Shown here: one piece after another, positions 49,522 to 59,629 of the stretch
Layout: the number at the start of each line of letters is the position of its first letter
Numbering within the stretch: the first letter of the stretch is position 1
Assembly (NCBI RefSeq): GCF_000278135.1
Contig: NZ_JH725023.1
Span: 194,883-258,882, forward strand
Length of the DNA: 64,000 nucleotides
Origin: Candidatus Bartonella washoeensis Sb944nv
GTDB taxonomy: Bacteria > Pseudomonadota > Alphaproteobacteria > Rhizobiales > Rhizobiaceae
Reading direction: 5' to 3'
The notes under the pieces: generated by a model
What the model saw: only the letters and a program-made list of their open reading frames with translations
Told to the model about the DNA's origin: nothing
Database searches by the model: none
Position numbers and translations under genes: made by a program

Positions 49522-50802
49522 TCAATCTAATCTGGGCTCAATCCAATTTGGAATATGATCGCAGCCTATCAATTGCGCATAATCAAGGCGTGGACGAATA
49601 ACAGCATAACGCATATCCTGAACGAGAACTTCTGGCACCAAAAGCCGGCTATTATAAGTACTTGCCATCACCGCGCCATAAGCCCCTGCTCCTGTTATGG
49701 CCAAAACATCACCGGCTTTCAACACCGGCAAAGAACGTTCTAAGCCTAAATAATCACCGGTTTCACAAACAGGACCAACAATATCTGCATTGATCAGTGG
49801 AGCATCTATAGGCGTTTTTTTCACTGGCATCACATTTTGCCACGCATCATAAAGCGTCGGACGCATAAAATCATTCATCGCCGCATCAACAATAACAAAG
49901 TTCCGTCCTTCCCCTTTTTTTAAATACACAACCGATGTCACCAATACACCGGCTTCACCAACAATACTACGCCCAGGCTCTAGGACAATATTGATTCCTA
50001 AAGGCGCAATATATTTCTTTACCAGTGCTGCATAATCAAAAGGGGAGGGTACTAGATGCTGCTCATAACCATAAGGAATACCAAGCCCGCCCCCAATATC
50101 AATATGGGTTATTACATGACCATCATTCCATAATTGACGCACAAAATCTGCAGCAATAATAAATGCATCTTCAAACGGCTTTAAATCACAAATTTGACTG
50201 CCAATATGGAGATCAACACCACACACACAAAGACCGGGTAATTGGGCTGCTTTTTTATAGGTATCCCACGCCAAAGACAGCGGAATACCAAATTTATTCT
50301 CAGACTTACCCGTTGTAATTTTCTTGTGAGTCTTCGCATCGACATCTGGATTAATTCGCAAAGAAATACGTGCTGTTTTCGTGAGTGCAACAGCCCGTGC
50401 AGATAATTGTTCAAGTTCGGGCTCTGATTCAACGTTAAAACAATAAATATCCTGTGCAAGGGCAAAATCTATCTCTCTCACTGTTTTACCTACACCAGAA
50501 TACACAATACGCTGTGCAGGAATACCAACAGCAAGTACACGCCGTAATTCCCCTTCTGAAACCACATCAGCCCCCGCTCCATTATTCGCTAAAATTTGCA
50601 AAACCGCTTGATTGGAATTTGCTTTAACCGCATAAGCAATTAAACTCGGCATATCTCGAAATGCATCCTGATAGTCTTTAAAATGTGCAACGATTGCGCC
50701 AGCTGAATAACAATAAAAAGGCGTTCCAACATCACGCGAAAGTTCCAAAAGCGAAAGACCTTCAGCTTGGAGCACATCCTGATGATAAGAAAAAAAACGC
50801 AT
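49522..50802 (-). CDS. lysA: Diaminopimelate decarboxylase
   Basis: LysA decarboxylates meso-diaminopimelate to L-lysine, the last step of lysine synthesis. It is a fold-type III PLP enzyme of 426 residues. The PLP-binding Lys60 lies in IAYAVKANSN; HIGSQI, GGGLGIPY and EPGRSIVGEAG follow, and the substrate Cys-containing VGPVCETGD is near residue 340. It lies 8 bp downstream of the lptM-like gene. Confidence 0.96.
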   Translation of the reverse strand: MRFFSYHQDVLQAEGLSLLELSRDVGTPFYCYSAGAIVAHFKDYQDAFRDMPSLIAYAVKANSNQAVLQILANNGAGADVVSEGELRRVLAVGIPAQRIVYSGVGKTVREIDFALAQDIYCFNVESEPELEQLSARAVALTKTARISLRINPDVDAKTHKKITTGKSENKFGIPLSLAWDTYKKAAQLPGLCVCGVDLHIGSQICDLKPFEDAFIIAADFVRQLWNDGHVITHIDIGGGLGIPYGYEQHLVPSPFDYAALVKKYIAPLGINIVLEPGRSIVGEAGVLVTSVVYLKKGEGRNFVIVDAAMNDFMRPTLYDAWQNVMPVKKTPIDAPLINADIVGPVCETGDYLGLERSLPVLKAGDVLAITGAGAYGAVMASTYNSRLLVPEVLVQDMRYAVIRPRLDYAQLIGCDHIPNWIEPRLD

Positions 50803-50810
50803 AAAAACCT

Positions 50811-50990
50811 CTATTGTATCAACCTATCAAGGACAAAAGATTCATTTGCTGTACTTTGAGGAACAAATGCCCCTTGTGAAGAATCCACTCCTGTTGAAGA
50901 AGGTAATTCTAATGCCCCTTTACGCCCACAGCCAAAGAGGAGAACATTCCCCAAAAGGACAATTGTTAAACTCCTTAAAATAATCTTCAT
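50811..50990 (-). CDS. lptM: LptM-like small lipoprotein
   Basis: This 59-residue lipoprotein lies between argH and lysA. It has a lipoprotein signal ending in the lipobox LFGC with Cys21, followed directly by GRKGALELP, the LptM (YifL) signature. LptM assists folding of the LPS export translocon LptD. The ATG at 50990 is preceded by AAAGGGCAT. The argH-lptM-lysA order is typical. No alternative frame of this length is present. Confidence 0.87.
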   Translation of the reverse strand: MKIILRSLTIVLLGNVLLFGCGRKGALELPSSTGVDSSQGAFVPQSTANESFVLDRLIQ

Positions 50991-51051
50991 ATGCCCTTTT
51001 CCTCCCTACTGATATCTCTTTTTTTATTTTCTGCGTTTAAAACAAAATCAT

Positions 51052-52452
51052 TCAGGCAGTTACAAGGCGCCTTTTCCAATAGGCAATTTGATAAAGCACT
51101 TCTGAAGGCGCAGTACCACCAAAACTTTTGCGGCTTTCAACCGATTTTTCAACCGTCAAAACATCAAAAAGTGCTGCATTAATATCTGGACATATTGTTT
51201 GAAGCTCAATTAATGATAACTCATTTAGATTACATTGTTTTTTTTCTGCTAATGCCACAGCGCGGCCAGTAATATGATGTGCTTCACGAAAAGGAAGCCC
51301 TAATTCACGCACAAGCCAATCGGCAAAATCTGTTGCGGTTGCATAACCAGAATCAGCAGCTTGTTTCATGGCTTCTTTGTTGACTTGCAAATCACCAATA
51401 ATCCCTGTCATTGCGGCTAGGGATAATTCTAAACTCAAAGCCCCATCAAAAACATATTCCTTATCTTCTTGCATATCCTTCGAATAAGCAAGGGGTAATC
51501 CTTTCATCACCGTTAACAACCCCATCAATGCACCATTCAGACGTCCTACTTTTGCACGCACAAGTTCGGCAGCATCAGGATTTCTCTTTTGTGGCATAAT
51601 GGATGAACCAGTTGAAAACGCATCCGATAAACGAATAAAATCAAATTGTGCACTTGACCAAAGGACAATTTCTTCTGCTAATCGCGAAAGATGCATTGCA
51701 CAAAGAGCACCAGCGCTTAAAAATTCTAACGCAAAATCACGATCCGAAACACTATCAATCGAATTGCGTGTCGGCTCACGAAAACCTAGCGTTTCTGCTG
51801 TCATAAAACGATCAATCGGAAAGCCTGTGCCTGCTAAAGCTCCAGCGCCTAAAGGTGACTCATTCATTCGCTCAACAGCATCACGCATCCGAGATAAATC
51901 CCGACCAAACATTTCAACATAAGCCATCATATAATGGCCAAATGTTACGGGTTGTGCTGATTGTAAATGCGTAAAGCCTGGCATAAAGGTCTCAACATTT
52001 TGTTCTGCTCGAATAAGCAATTGCTCTATCAATTCTTTTAAAGCTTGCGCTATTTTCTGCGTTGCTTCACGCACCCACAAGCGAAAATCAACAGCAACTT
52101 GATCATTGCGTGAACGGGCTGTGTGCAAACGCCCAGCTACAGGACCAATCAATTCGCTCAGCCGCGCTTCAATATTCATATGAATATCTTCAAGCTTCCG
52201 GGAAAAAATAAATTTACCATCTTCAATTTCTTGGCGAATAAGCTTTAAACCACAAACAATTTTTTCATAATCTGATTGTGAAATGATCTTCGTTTGCGCT
52301 AACATAGCCGCATGAGAAAGAGAACCTTCAATATCTTGTCGATAAAGTTTTTGATCAAAATCAATTGAGGCGTTAATTTCTTCCATAATTGCAGCAGGCC
52401 CTGCCGCGAACCGACCACCCCACATTTGGTTCTTTAATTTCTCATCTATCAT
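51052..52452 (-). CDS. argH: Argininosuccinate lyase
   Basis: ArgH cleaves argininosuccinate to arginine and fumarate. It has 466 residues and the fumarase/aspartase-superfamily fold. The signature [24 protein letters not shown] (about 280-303) holds the catalytic Ser. [16 protein letters not shown] and the [10 protein letters not shown] stretch are intact. It is divergent from the TlpA-like gene, with 32 bp between their starts. Confidence 0.96.
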   Translation of the reverse strand: MIDEKLKNQMWGGRFAAGPAAIMEEINASIDFDQKLYRQDIEGSLSHAAMLAQTKIISQSDYEKIVCGLKLIRQEIEDGKFIFSRKLEDIHMNIEARLSELIGPVAGRLHTARSRNDQVAVDFRLWVREATQKIAQALKELIEQLLIRAEQNVETFMPGFTHLQSAQPVTFGHYMMAYVEMFGRDLSRMRDAVERMNESPLGAGALAGTGFPIDRFMTAETLGFREPTRNSIDSVSDRDFALEFLSAGALCAMHLSRLAEEIVLWSSAQFDFIRLSDAFSTGSSIMPQKRNPDAAELVRAKVGRLNGALMGLLTVMKGLPLAYSKDMQEDKEYVFDGALSLELSLAAMTGIIGDLQVNKEAMKQAADSGYATATDFADWLVRELGLPFREAHHITGRAVALAEKKQCNLNELSLIELQTICPDINAALFDVLTVEKSVESRKSFGGTAPSEVLYQIAYWKRRLVTA

Positions 52453-52484
52453 ACTTTGAAAACACCCATTAAAAGGACAAAATT

Positions 52485-53183
52485 ATGTTTCCTCAATTTT
52501 TTAAAAACCTAAAAAAGAAAAATAAAAAAATGCAATTCCTTCTTGCATCTTTTATCATTGCCTTGAGTTTATACGCAACAATAAACCACGATAACAAAAG
52601 AGAGTTTTTCCTTTTCAATTTTATTTCAACAGCAAAAGCACAAGAAATAAACACCGACAAAACACAAACAGAAAAAATTATGGCAATAAAAAAATCCGCA
52701 AAAGGCTTTTTTGCGCACATGCGATTTGCTGAATCTTCTTATGATATGAACCAACTTACTTTTAAAGATAGTCAAGGGAAAGACCGTAAACTCAGCGAAT
52801 TTACCGGAAAACCAATGCTGATCAATCTGTGGGCTATTTGGTGCACACCATGCCGCGCGGAAATGCCAGAATTGGCACAATTAAAACGTGAATTTGAAGG
52901 AGAAAATTTCGATGTCATGGCTATTAACATTGATAAAGCTGCTTCTCCTGAAAAAATTCAGCAATTTTTACAAAATGTTCATGCGGATAATTTGCTTTAC
53001 TATCGCGATGAAACAATGGATATTTTCAACAGAGTTAAAAAACAGGGACTTGCCTTAGGATTGCCTATCACATTTCTCATTGATAAAGAAGGGTATCTCA
53101 TTGCTTCCTTCAATGGTGCAGCTCCATGGGCCAATAATGATGCTAAAGCGCTTATAAAAGCTGTCATAAAAGAAGCACAATAA
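52485..53183 (+). CDS. TlpA-like periplasmic thioredoxin
   Basis: This thiol:disulfide oxidoreductase of the TlpA/ResA type has 232 residues. The N-terminal hydrophobic segment (about 17-32) is an uncleaved anchor or signal, so the thioredoxin domain should face the periplasm. The active site is WCTPC (Cys120, Cys123), followed by EMPELAQLKREF. A cis-Pro follows in LGLPITFLID. TlpA proteins reduce copper-loading and cytochrome oxidase assembly factors. The divergent position opposite argH is conserved in Rhizobiales. Confidence 0.9.
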   Translation: MFPQFFKNLKKKNKKMQFLLASFIIALSLYATINHDNKREFFLFNFISTAKAQEINTDKTQTEKIMAIKKSAKGFFAHMRFAESSYDMNQLTFKDSQGKDRKLSEFTGKPMLINLWAIWCTPCRAEMPELAQLKREFEGENFDVMAINIDKAASPEKIQQFLQNVHADNLLYYRDETMDIFNRVKKQGLALGLPITFLIDKEGYLIASFNGAAPWANNDAKALIKAVIKEAQ

Positions 53184-53184
53184 C

Positions 53185-53685
53185 CTAATAACCGCGCCTT
53201 TTTAAACGTTGTATAACGAGATCCAACGCTGATAAAAAAGCAGACCGATCTTTGTGACAAAAAGGACGGGGGCCACCTGTTATACTGCCCTGTCCCCGTA
53301 AATCTTCCGTCAAATTGCGTATTGCCAAAGCTTGACCAATTGAATTTATATCAAAAATGCGCCCTGTCGGCGAAAGACAAATACCTCCAGCCCTCACAAC
53401 ACGTGCCGCTAAAAGAATATCACTTGTGATAACAATACTAGCCTCATGCACATGCTCTACAATCCAATTATCTGCACTATCAGGCTCTTCAGAGACAATC
53501 ACTTTTTCAAGAAGCACTTCATCTGGAAGAACCAAAAAACGATTAGCCACAAAAAATGTTTTGAGCTGGTAACGGTTCATAACACGATAAATTTCAGGTT
53601 TTACAGGACAAGCATCCGCATCAATCAACAAAGTGATGGCAGGTTTTATTCGTGTATTCGTCTCTTGGTTTTCACGCAACAACAA
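53185..53685 (-). CDS. YaiI/YqxD (DUF188) family protein
   Basis: This 166-residue protein matches the YaiI/YqxD family, a PIN-like fold. Conserved stretches include LLIDADACPVKPEI near 20-33, VVRAGGICLSPTGRIFD and RPFCHKDRSAFLSALD near the C-terminus. The family is presumed nuclease-like, though the function is not settled. It is convergent with the thioredoxin gene by one base and starts 6 bp after the BrkB-like gene ends. Confidence 0.9.
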   Translation of the reverse strand: MLLRENQETNTRIKPAITLLIDADACPVKPEIYRVMNRYQLKTFFVANRFLVLPDEVLLEKVIVSEEPDSADNWIVEHVHEASIVITSDILLAARVVRAGGICLSPTGRIFDINSIGQALAIRNLTEDLRGQGSITGGPRPFCHKDRSAFLSALDLVIQRLKRRGY

Positions 53686-53691
53686 GTTCTT

Positions 53692-54549
53692 TCATTCATC
53701 TGAATATTGCAAATGGTGGCACCGATAAAACATTATCGCCGCGTTTATTTCGCCCCCCAAAATAAAGATTGCACTTAACACGTAAAGAAAAATTATGGCA
53801 ACCATTATAGATGCTAACCCTGCATAAGTAGAAATATAATCAAACATTGTTAAATATTGTGCAAAAGCAATGGAAGCCATAAACCATACAAACATTGTCA
53901 CTACAATTCCTGGTAAAATATCTATAAATTTGCGTCGTCCTGCTGGTAGCCATTTATGAACAATCAAAAGACTTACAAAGAGAACAACAGCTGCAATTAT
54001 GTAACGCCATAGACGAATTACACCAATATATTCGGTCATGAAAAAAGAATGTTTTTGCATGATTTTGATAAGCAAAGGTGCTAAAATTAACAAAAAGCTG
54101 ATTACAACAAGACCAATGGCTCCAACAATCACAAAAAACAAACTTTGGAAACGGCAAAATAACAAACTACGCCGATCAACCACACGATACGCTTTATTTA
54201 AGGCCGTGCGCAAAGCCTCTATTCCATTAGAAGCAAAATAAGCTGCTCCAATAACAGAAACCGTTAACAATCCCCCGCGTTGAACAGTTAAAACATTGAT
54301 AATTTCCTGAGATAAAGGCTCTGCAATAACATCTGGCAATAACTGCAAAAGTGCTTTGATTTTTTTCGGCGTATACGTAAACGCACCAAGAAAACTGGCA
54401 AGAGAAGTTCCAAAAATAAAAAAAGGAAAAAATGCTAAAAGCCCTGAAAGCGCGACATGGCTCGCAAAAGCACTCCCGTTATCACGCCAGTAATGGCTTA
54501 TTGCGTCAACAAGAATATGATAGCTATACCAAAAGATATTTCTTAACAA
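53692..54549 (-). CDS. YihY/BrkB family membrane protein
   Basis: This 285-residue inner-membrane protein belongs to the YihY/BrkB family (first named for Bordetella serum resistance, but the ancestral role is unknown and many members are housekeeping). About six membrane helices are visible. Family marks are DNGSAFASHVALSGLLAFFPF near 22-42, LTVQRGGLLTVSVIGAAYFASNGIEALRTALNKAYRV, and TYAGLASIMVAIIFLYV near the C-terminus. It is upstream of, and probably co-transcribed with, yaiI. Confidence 0.9.
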   Translation of the reverse strand: MLRNIFWYSYHILVDAISHYWRDNGSAFASHVALSGLLAFFPFFIFGTSLASFLGAFTYTPKKIKALLQLLPDVIAEPLSQEIINVLTVQRGGLLTVSVIGAAYFASNGIEALRTALNKAYRVVDRRSLLFCRFQSLFFVIVGAIGLVVISFLLILAPLLIKIMQKHSFFMTEYIGVIRLWRYIIAAVVLFVSLLIVHKWLPAGRRKFIDILPGIVVTMFVWFMASIAFAQYLTMFDYISTYAGLASIMVAIIFLYVLSAIFILGGEINAAIMFYRCHHLQYSDE

Positions 54550-55212
54550 ATCTCAATACTTTCTGGTAACACTCTTCCTTAGTCTATTCAAACTCTACAA
54601 AAATTATCAAAACTGTAAAAAAAACATTTTTTAATATAAAGGGCAATAACCAATTCGGTCAAGCCCAACTCTATACCAAAACAAAAAAAGAACGAATCAA
54701 AAAATTTTCTCATTAAAAGCTAAAAACAATGGAGATTTGTACATACGCCAACTCTCGATATTATTGATAAAAAAATGCATGGATCTGCATAAAGCATACC
54801 AAAAGACACGTGATCTTTATTGCAAACTTGGATATACGACACATGATTTTTTTGATTTCCTTAACATACCAACCACAGCTGGAGAGCAACTCAAGCATAA
54901 ACACACCACATGTGATTATCCATAAACAGCGCTTAAAGAAAATAAAAACAACGGTGCATTATATAAACGCTTGGCAACGACTTAACTTTTTTATTTCTCT
55001 TATAAATCAACGATCTCTTTTATACATTATACGCCATATAGAGAGCCAAGCATTATAATCTTGCACACATAAAACCTTTTTTGAAGTCGTGAAGCTGCAT
55101 CGGGGCACCACCACTCTTTTTTATTCTAATCCATGACTTAAAACGAATAAAGAAAAAACTTCTTATAGTTTTCTAGAAAAGACCAACAAAATTCAACAAA
55201 AACTCTTCAGTT
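54550..55212. other. Intergenic region, no gene seen
   Basis: About 660 bp with stops in all frames. A 62-codon frame at 54737-54925 and an overlapping 82-codon frame at 54810-55058 (plus strand) lack ribosome binding sites and family resemblance. Nothing else was recognised. Confidence 0.45.
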
Positions 55213-56145
55213 TTACGTGGACTCTCTAGAAACACTATGACGCCCAAAATCAGGAGCATCAATTTCCTGCCCAGCATCAATAATATTGCGGCGTATAGCA
55301 CGCGTACGCGTAAAAAAATTAAACAGTGTCTCACCATCACCCAAACGAATTGCTCGTTCCAAAGAAGAAAGCCCTTCACTAAAACGGCTCAACATTTCTA
55401 AAATAGCATCCTTATTATGCAAACAAATATCGCGCCACATAACAGGATCAGAAGATGCCAAACGGGTAAAATCACGAAAACCTGAAGCAGAATATGCAAT
55501 AACTTCTGAATTCGTTACCTTTTCTAAATCACTAGCCGTCCCAACAGTATTATAAGCAATCAAATGCGGCAAATGCGAAACAATAGCCAAAACAAGATCG
55601 TGATGTTTAGGATCCATCTTTTCGACACGCGCACCACAAGCTTCCCAAAATGCCGTCAATTGCGCTATAGCCGTAGTATCAGTCTCAGCAGAAGGCGTTA
55701 AAATACACCAGCGATTCATAAACAAATCAGCAAAACCGGCTTCCGGTCCTGAATATTCCGTTCCAGCAATTGGATGACCGGGAATAAAATGAACCGTTTT
55801 TGGCAATAAAGGTGCTGTTTGCGCAATAACCAATGCTTTTGTAGAACCAACATCACTCACAATTGCGCCAGGTTTTAAATGATCCCGAATGGTTTTTGCT
55901 ACTTCAGCACTTGCCCCAACGGGAACAGAAAGAATAACCAAATCTGCTCCCTTAACAGCTTTTGCATTATCCGTTGTATAAAAATCCCCAAGCTGCAATT
56001 CGCGCGCCCTTTTTAGAGTTTCTGGACGACGCGTTGCAATAGAAATTTGAGCTGCGATATTTTTCTTTTTAATGACTCTTGCTAAAGAAGATCCTATCAA
56101 ACCGATTCCAATGAGTGCTATTTTTTCAAACTGAATACGAAACAT
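55213..56145 (-). CDS. Prephenate/arogenate dehydrogenase TyrC
   Basis: This NAD(P)-dependent enzyme of tyrosine synthesis has 310 residues. The Rossmann GIGLIGSSLARVIKK (about 13-27) starts the protein; VSDVGSTKALV (about 97-107) and FIPGHPIAGTEYSGPEAG (about 121-138) are typical TyrA/TyrC motifs with the substrate-binding His. The C-terminal helices dimerise. In Rhizobiales it normally follows hisC; here its upstream neighbour is a 690-bp gap instead. Confidence 0.92.
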   Translation of the reverse strand: MFRIQFEKIALIGIGLIGSSLARVIKKKNIAAQISIATRRPETLKRARELQLGDFYTTDNAKAVKGADLVILSVPVGASAEVAKTIRDHLKPGAIVSDVGSTKALVIAQTAPLLPKTVHFIPGHPIAGTEYSGPEAGFADLFMNRWCILTPSAETDTTAIAQLTAFWEACGARVEKMDPKHHDLVLAIVSHLPHLIAYNTVGTASDLEKVTNSEVIAYSASGFRDFTRLASSDPVMWRDICLHNKDAILEMLSRFSEGLSSLERAIRLGDGETLFNFFTRTRAIRRNIIDAGQEIDAPDFGRHSVSREST

Positions 56146-56835
56146 CTTTCACCTTTAAAAACTCTTTGAAAACGGCAAAAAAACAAAATTAACACAAGAA
56201 AATAAATTTATTAAATCATGCGCCACTCACTAATCATCTACGCAAACCACTAACAGATCATTTTTATTTGAAATAATGCCCCAGAAAATTGGTAAGAAAA
56301 AACGTAACACCAAGCTCTAAAATTTGTCAATTCATTGCCTAATAAGCATTCAAAACTGCACAGGATAAAATCCTTTTTTATAAGTTTTTGATCAATAAAA
56401 ACAACCGCTCTGTACAAAATATCACAAGTTTTATTCCAAAAAACTCGCTACACTGTAAGCAGATGGCAATACTTCGCAGAGCGCTTAGGTTACATCGCGT
56501 AAACCGCTAACACAGCAACAATTAATACAACTTTTTCGAATGTTAAAAATTCAGCTAAAAAACGCATGCAAAAAATGCCGTAATTCTAAAAGATTTCCCC
56601 CCAGCACCATCAATCAAAACAACATGAGGCAAACGTGCGCTCTCAACAAAGAAGGATCAATAACAATAAACACCTTTAAAATTCTTCTTATTAAATAGGT
56701 TTTAGATAGGTTAATTGATAAAAATGATGTTGTCCTTTTACCAAGTGTACAAATACAATCTTATCAGACATAAAAAGTGTATTTCATAAAGCTTTCAAAG
56801 TCTGTAAATAAAATTTCCTAATGCATTTCAATATT
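56146..56835. other. Intergenic region, no gene seen
   Basis: About 690 bp without an intact gene. A similar 20-base segment occurs twice (ACGCAAACCACTAACAGATC near 56239 and GCGTAAACCGCTAACACAGC near 56496), too short to call a repeat firmly. A 29-codon minus-strand open stretch near 56561-56650 (LPHVVLIDGAGGK) may be a gene fragment but lacks a start. Confidence 0.4.
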
Positions 56836-57879
56836 TTACGCAGCCATTTGGCGTCGTGCAACAATTGCTAGCCCCAACAAGGTTTGACGAATGATAGCTT
56901 CACCCAAATGCGGATTTTTACGACTATCTAAAACAGCACGTTGGATTCGCTCCATTGCATAAGAAATTTGCTCTCCCCCCCAATAGCTCAAGGCACGTTC
57001 AACAGTTTTTTTCCGCTGAAAAAAAATGGGAGGCTGTGCTTGAGAAATCGCTGTAAAAGCGCTTTTACCTTCAACATCTACTTGATAACGTAAAAGTTGT
57101 AATTGCTGAAAATGCCTTTGCGCAGTATTCAAAATAAAAAAAAGTGTACTTTGTATACTTGCATGTCGGCTAAAATACGTTTCAAAACTTCGCACATCTC
57201 CCAATAAAACAGCATCTATCACTTCATCTTGAGAAAGTGCACTGACATCACTTACCACAGCTTTCACATCTTCAAGAGCAATATGTGTTTTCTCAAAGGC
57301 ATAAAGACAGAGCTTTTCCAATTCACCACGCGAAACAAGATGATCCCCTCCTAAATGATGGAGCAACCACTTGCGTGCATCCAAAGAAAGGGTCATGTTA
57401 AAATGACCTAGGACTTCATCAATTAATACATCAAGAGCACGGATATCATCCGCAAAACAGGGCAAAGCCATTGCTATCGCTGCCGGCTCAATAACATTAC
57501 GCAGCCCTGTCCCTTTTTTGAGATCGCCTGCCTCAATGAGAATAAAACTTTTTTCCGGTGGTTCTTTGATTAAAAGCTTCAAAGCTGCAAGGAAGTTTTT
57601 TTGATTAGCGCCATTAGACACCCATATCAAACGATCACCACCAAAAAGCGATAAAGTGCGTGCCTCATCTAACAATCGAGCAGGATCTTTATCAATCTCG
57701 CCAGCATCCAAACGAACAGTGGAAAAAGGATCTTCTATGGCTACCTGGGTAATTTTAATAAAACGCTGTACACGCTCACAAACAAGACCACGATCAGGTC
57801 CGTAAATGAGAACAATAGGAAAGACACGCGAAAAGCGCGTTAGAAATTGATCAACTTCATGCGCTTTTTTCTGAGCCAA
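56836..57879 (-). CDS. holA: DNA polymerase III delta subunit
   Basis: HolA opens the beta clamp and forms part of the clamp loader. It has 347 residues with an AAA+-like domain lacking the nucleotide-binding P-loop, as usual for delta. Family-like stretches are PIVLIYGPDRGLVCERVQRF near 16-35, ARTLSLFGGDRLIWV near 73-87 and WLLHHLGGDHLVSRGELEKLCLYA. It is 4 bp downstream of the ABC ATPase gene, so it is probably read with that unit. Confidence 0.9.
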   Translation of the reverse strand: MAQKKAHEVDQFLTRFSRVFPIVLIYGPDRGLVCERVQRFIKITQVAIEDPFSTVRLDAGEIDKDPARLLDEARTLSLFGGDRLIWVSNGANQKNFLAALKLLIKEPPEKSFILIEAGDLKKGTGLRNVIEPAAIAMALPCFADDIRALDVLIDEVLGHFNMTLSLDARKWLLHHLGGDHLVSRGELEKLCLYAFEKTHIALEDVKAVVSDVSALSQDEVIDAVLLGDVRSFETYFSRHASIQSTLFFILNTAQRHFQQLQLLRYQVDVEGKSAFTAISQAQPPIFFQRKKTVERALSYWGGEQISYAMERIQRAVLDSRKNPHLGEAIIRQTLLGLAIVARRQMAA

Positions 57880-57883
57880 AGTA

Positions 57884-58678
57884 TTAATCCATTAAGAGTT
57901 CATCATCATCAAGAACTTCACCACGAACCTTTTGGAACATGCCTATAAGATCACTGACATCCAATCCTTTACGTTCTTCTTGACGCACATCTAAAATCAC
58001 TTTCCCCCCATGTAACATCAGTGTGCGATCTCCATGATCAAGAGCTTGACGCATCGAATGCGTCACCATAATAGTTGTTAATTTTTTCTCTTCAACAATT
58101 TTTTCTGTCAATTGCATCACAAAATCAGCCATTCCTGGATCTAATGCTGAAGTATGTTCATCAAGCAATAAAACATCCGCATGTGCTAAAGTGGCCATAA
58201 CAAGACAAACTGCTTGACGCTGTCCACCTGACAAACTGTCCATAGGATTATGAATATATGCCTCAAGACCAATACCTAATTTAGCAATTTCATTTCGGAA
58301 AAACTGCCGTTTTTCATGATTTAAAGCTGCGCGCAAACTACGACGTCTTCCCCGAAGAGCTGCAAGAGCCAAATTTTCTTCAATTGTTAAAGAACCACAA
58401 CTTCCCACCAATGAATCTTGAAAAACACAAGCAACCTTTCCAGCTCGCTCACTTATCGACTGCCTGGAAACATTGTGCCCATTGATCACTACTTTTCCTG
58501 TCGTGGGAAGAATTGCGCCCGCTAAAACACTAAGCAAAGTTGATTTACCAGCACCATTTGACCCAATAATAGTAACAAAACTGCTCCTCTCAATCTTGAG
58601 ATTGATGTCAATTAAAGCCTGTTTTTCCAAAGGGGTTTGTGGTTTAAAAGTAACCCCAACATGAGAGAATTCAATCAT
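57884..58678 (-). CDS. ABC transporter ATP-binding protein
   Basis: This is the ATPase of a three-gene importer. The start at 58678 gives 264 aa. Walker A GSNGAGKST lies at 39-47, the Q-loop CVFQD near 86, signature LSGGQRQ near 150, Walker B VLLLDEHTSALDP near 170, and the switch His in VTHSMRQAL. It overlaps the permease gene by 8 bp. The system resembles the COG1101/COG4120/COG2984 type (TrpXYZ-like). Confidence 0.92.
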   Translation of the reverse strand: MIEFSHVGVTFKPQTPLEKQALIDINLKIERSSFVTIIGSNGAGKSTLLSVLAGAILPTTGKVVINGHNVSRQSISERAGKVACVFQDSLVGSCGSLTIEENLALAALRGRRRSLRAALNHEKRQFFRNEIAKLGIGLEAYIHNPMDSLSGGQRQAVCLVMATLAHADVLLLDEHTSALDPGMADFVMQLTEKIVEEKKLTTIMVTHSMRQALDHGDRTLMLHGGKVILDVRQEERKGLDVSDLIGMFQKVRGEVLDDDELLMD

Positions 58679-59567
58679 GTTTACCCCTCCCCCAATAGCG
58701 TGATACAGCAAGGGTTGAAACGACTAAAAGCGCAGTGATCAACTGAAGATCCGTCGACGTATCAATACCAATCCCATGTGCCTCAAATGCAAACTGCACT
58801 GCTACACGATAAAGAACAGATCCGACAATACAGCTCACAATAATCCAAAAAATATTGCGCGTACGAAATAATGTTTCACCAATAATAACGGCAGCTAAAC
58901 CGAAAACAATCGTACCAGCTCCACCGGTAATATCAGTAGCAATCGCGGTTTGAATATAAAGGGAACCTCCAAGTGCAACGCACGCATTTGAAAGACCCAT
59001 GCCAAAATAAATTAACGCCGACGTATGAACCCCTTGCGCTGTAGCCATACGCGGATTGGCTCCCATGGCTCGCATAGCAAGACCCATCTCACTTTCCAAA
59101 AAGCGCCAAATCAAAAATGCCACAACCAGTAATACAGAACCAACAAAAAGAGGACGTACAAAAATATCAAGCAAGCCAAACATGTCATAAAAGGGAGTTA
59201 AAGCAGTATCAGCAAGCGCTAAATTGACATTAGACCCACCCATAATCCCCATAATACGAAGATTAACTGTATAAAGCGCTGACATTGTTAAAATTGAAGC
59301 CAAAAGATTTAAAATACCAAAACGCAAATTCAGCAAAGCTGTTAATAAACCAGCTACCATACCTGCACAAAAAGCGCATGCCATAGCCATCCATGCATTG
59401 AAACCTAAAAGAATCAAAATGCCACAGACACATGACCCAAGAAGAAAGGAGCCGTCGACAGTTAAATCAGGAAAATCTAAAACGCGAAACGAGAGATAAA
59501 CCCCAATTGCGACAAACGCATAAATAAGACCCAACTCTACAGCACCAGAAAACGCAAATATATTCAT
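58671..59567 (-). CDS. ABC transporter permease
   Basis: This inner-membrane permease (298 aa, about eight helices) is of the COG4120/branched-chain-permease type. Family features are YLSFRVLDFPDLTVDGSF near 24-41 and the ALRAMGANPRMATAQGV coupling region (about 175-191) that contacts the ATPase. It is translationally coupled to the downstream ATPase gene. The substrate is not fixed by sequence; TrpXYZ-like systems carry tryptophan or other amino-acid-like ligands. Confidence 0.92.
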   Translation of the reverse strand: MNIFAFSGAVELGLIYAFVAIGVYLSFRVLDFPDLTVDGSFLLGSCVCGILILLGFNAWMAMACAFCAGMVAGLLTALLNLRFGILNLLASILTMSALYTVNLRIMGIMGGSNVNLALADTALTPFYDMFGLLDIFVRPLFVGSVLLVVAFLIWRFLESEMGLAMRAMGANPRMATAQGVHTSALIYFGMGLSNACVALGGSLYIQTAIATDITGGAGTIVFGLAAVIIGETLFRTRNIFWIIVSCIVGSVLYRVAVQFAFEAHGIGIDTSTDLQLITALLVVSTLAVSRYWGRGKHD

Positions 59568-59629
59568 CCAAAGACCACCCCCATGAAAACTTAAGTATTT
59601 TTATCGTCTCAACATATGTTAAGAGAAGC

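Noticed and set aside
56561-56650. A possible uvrC-like gene fragment on the minus strand (LPHVVLIDGAGGK)
   Set aside because: Only about 29 codons, no start and only a loose likeness to the UvrC LIDGGKGQ motif.
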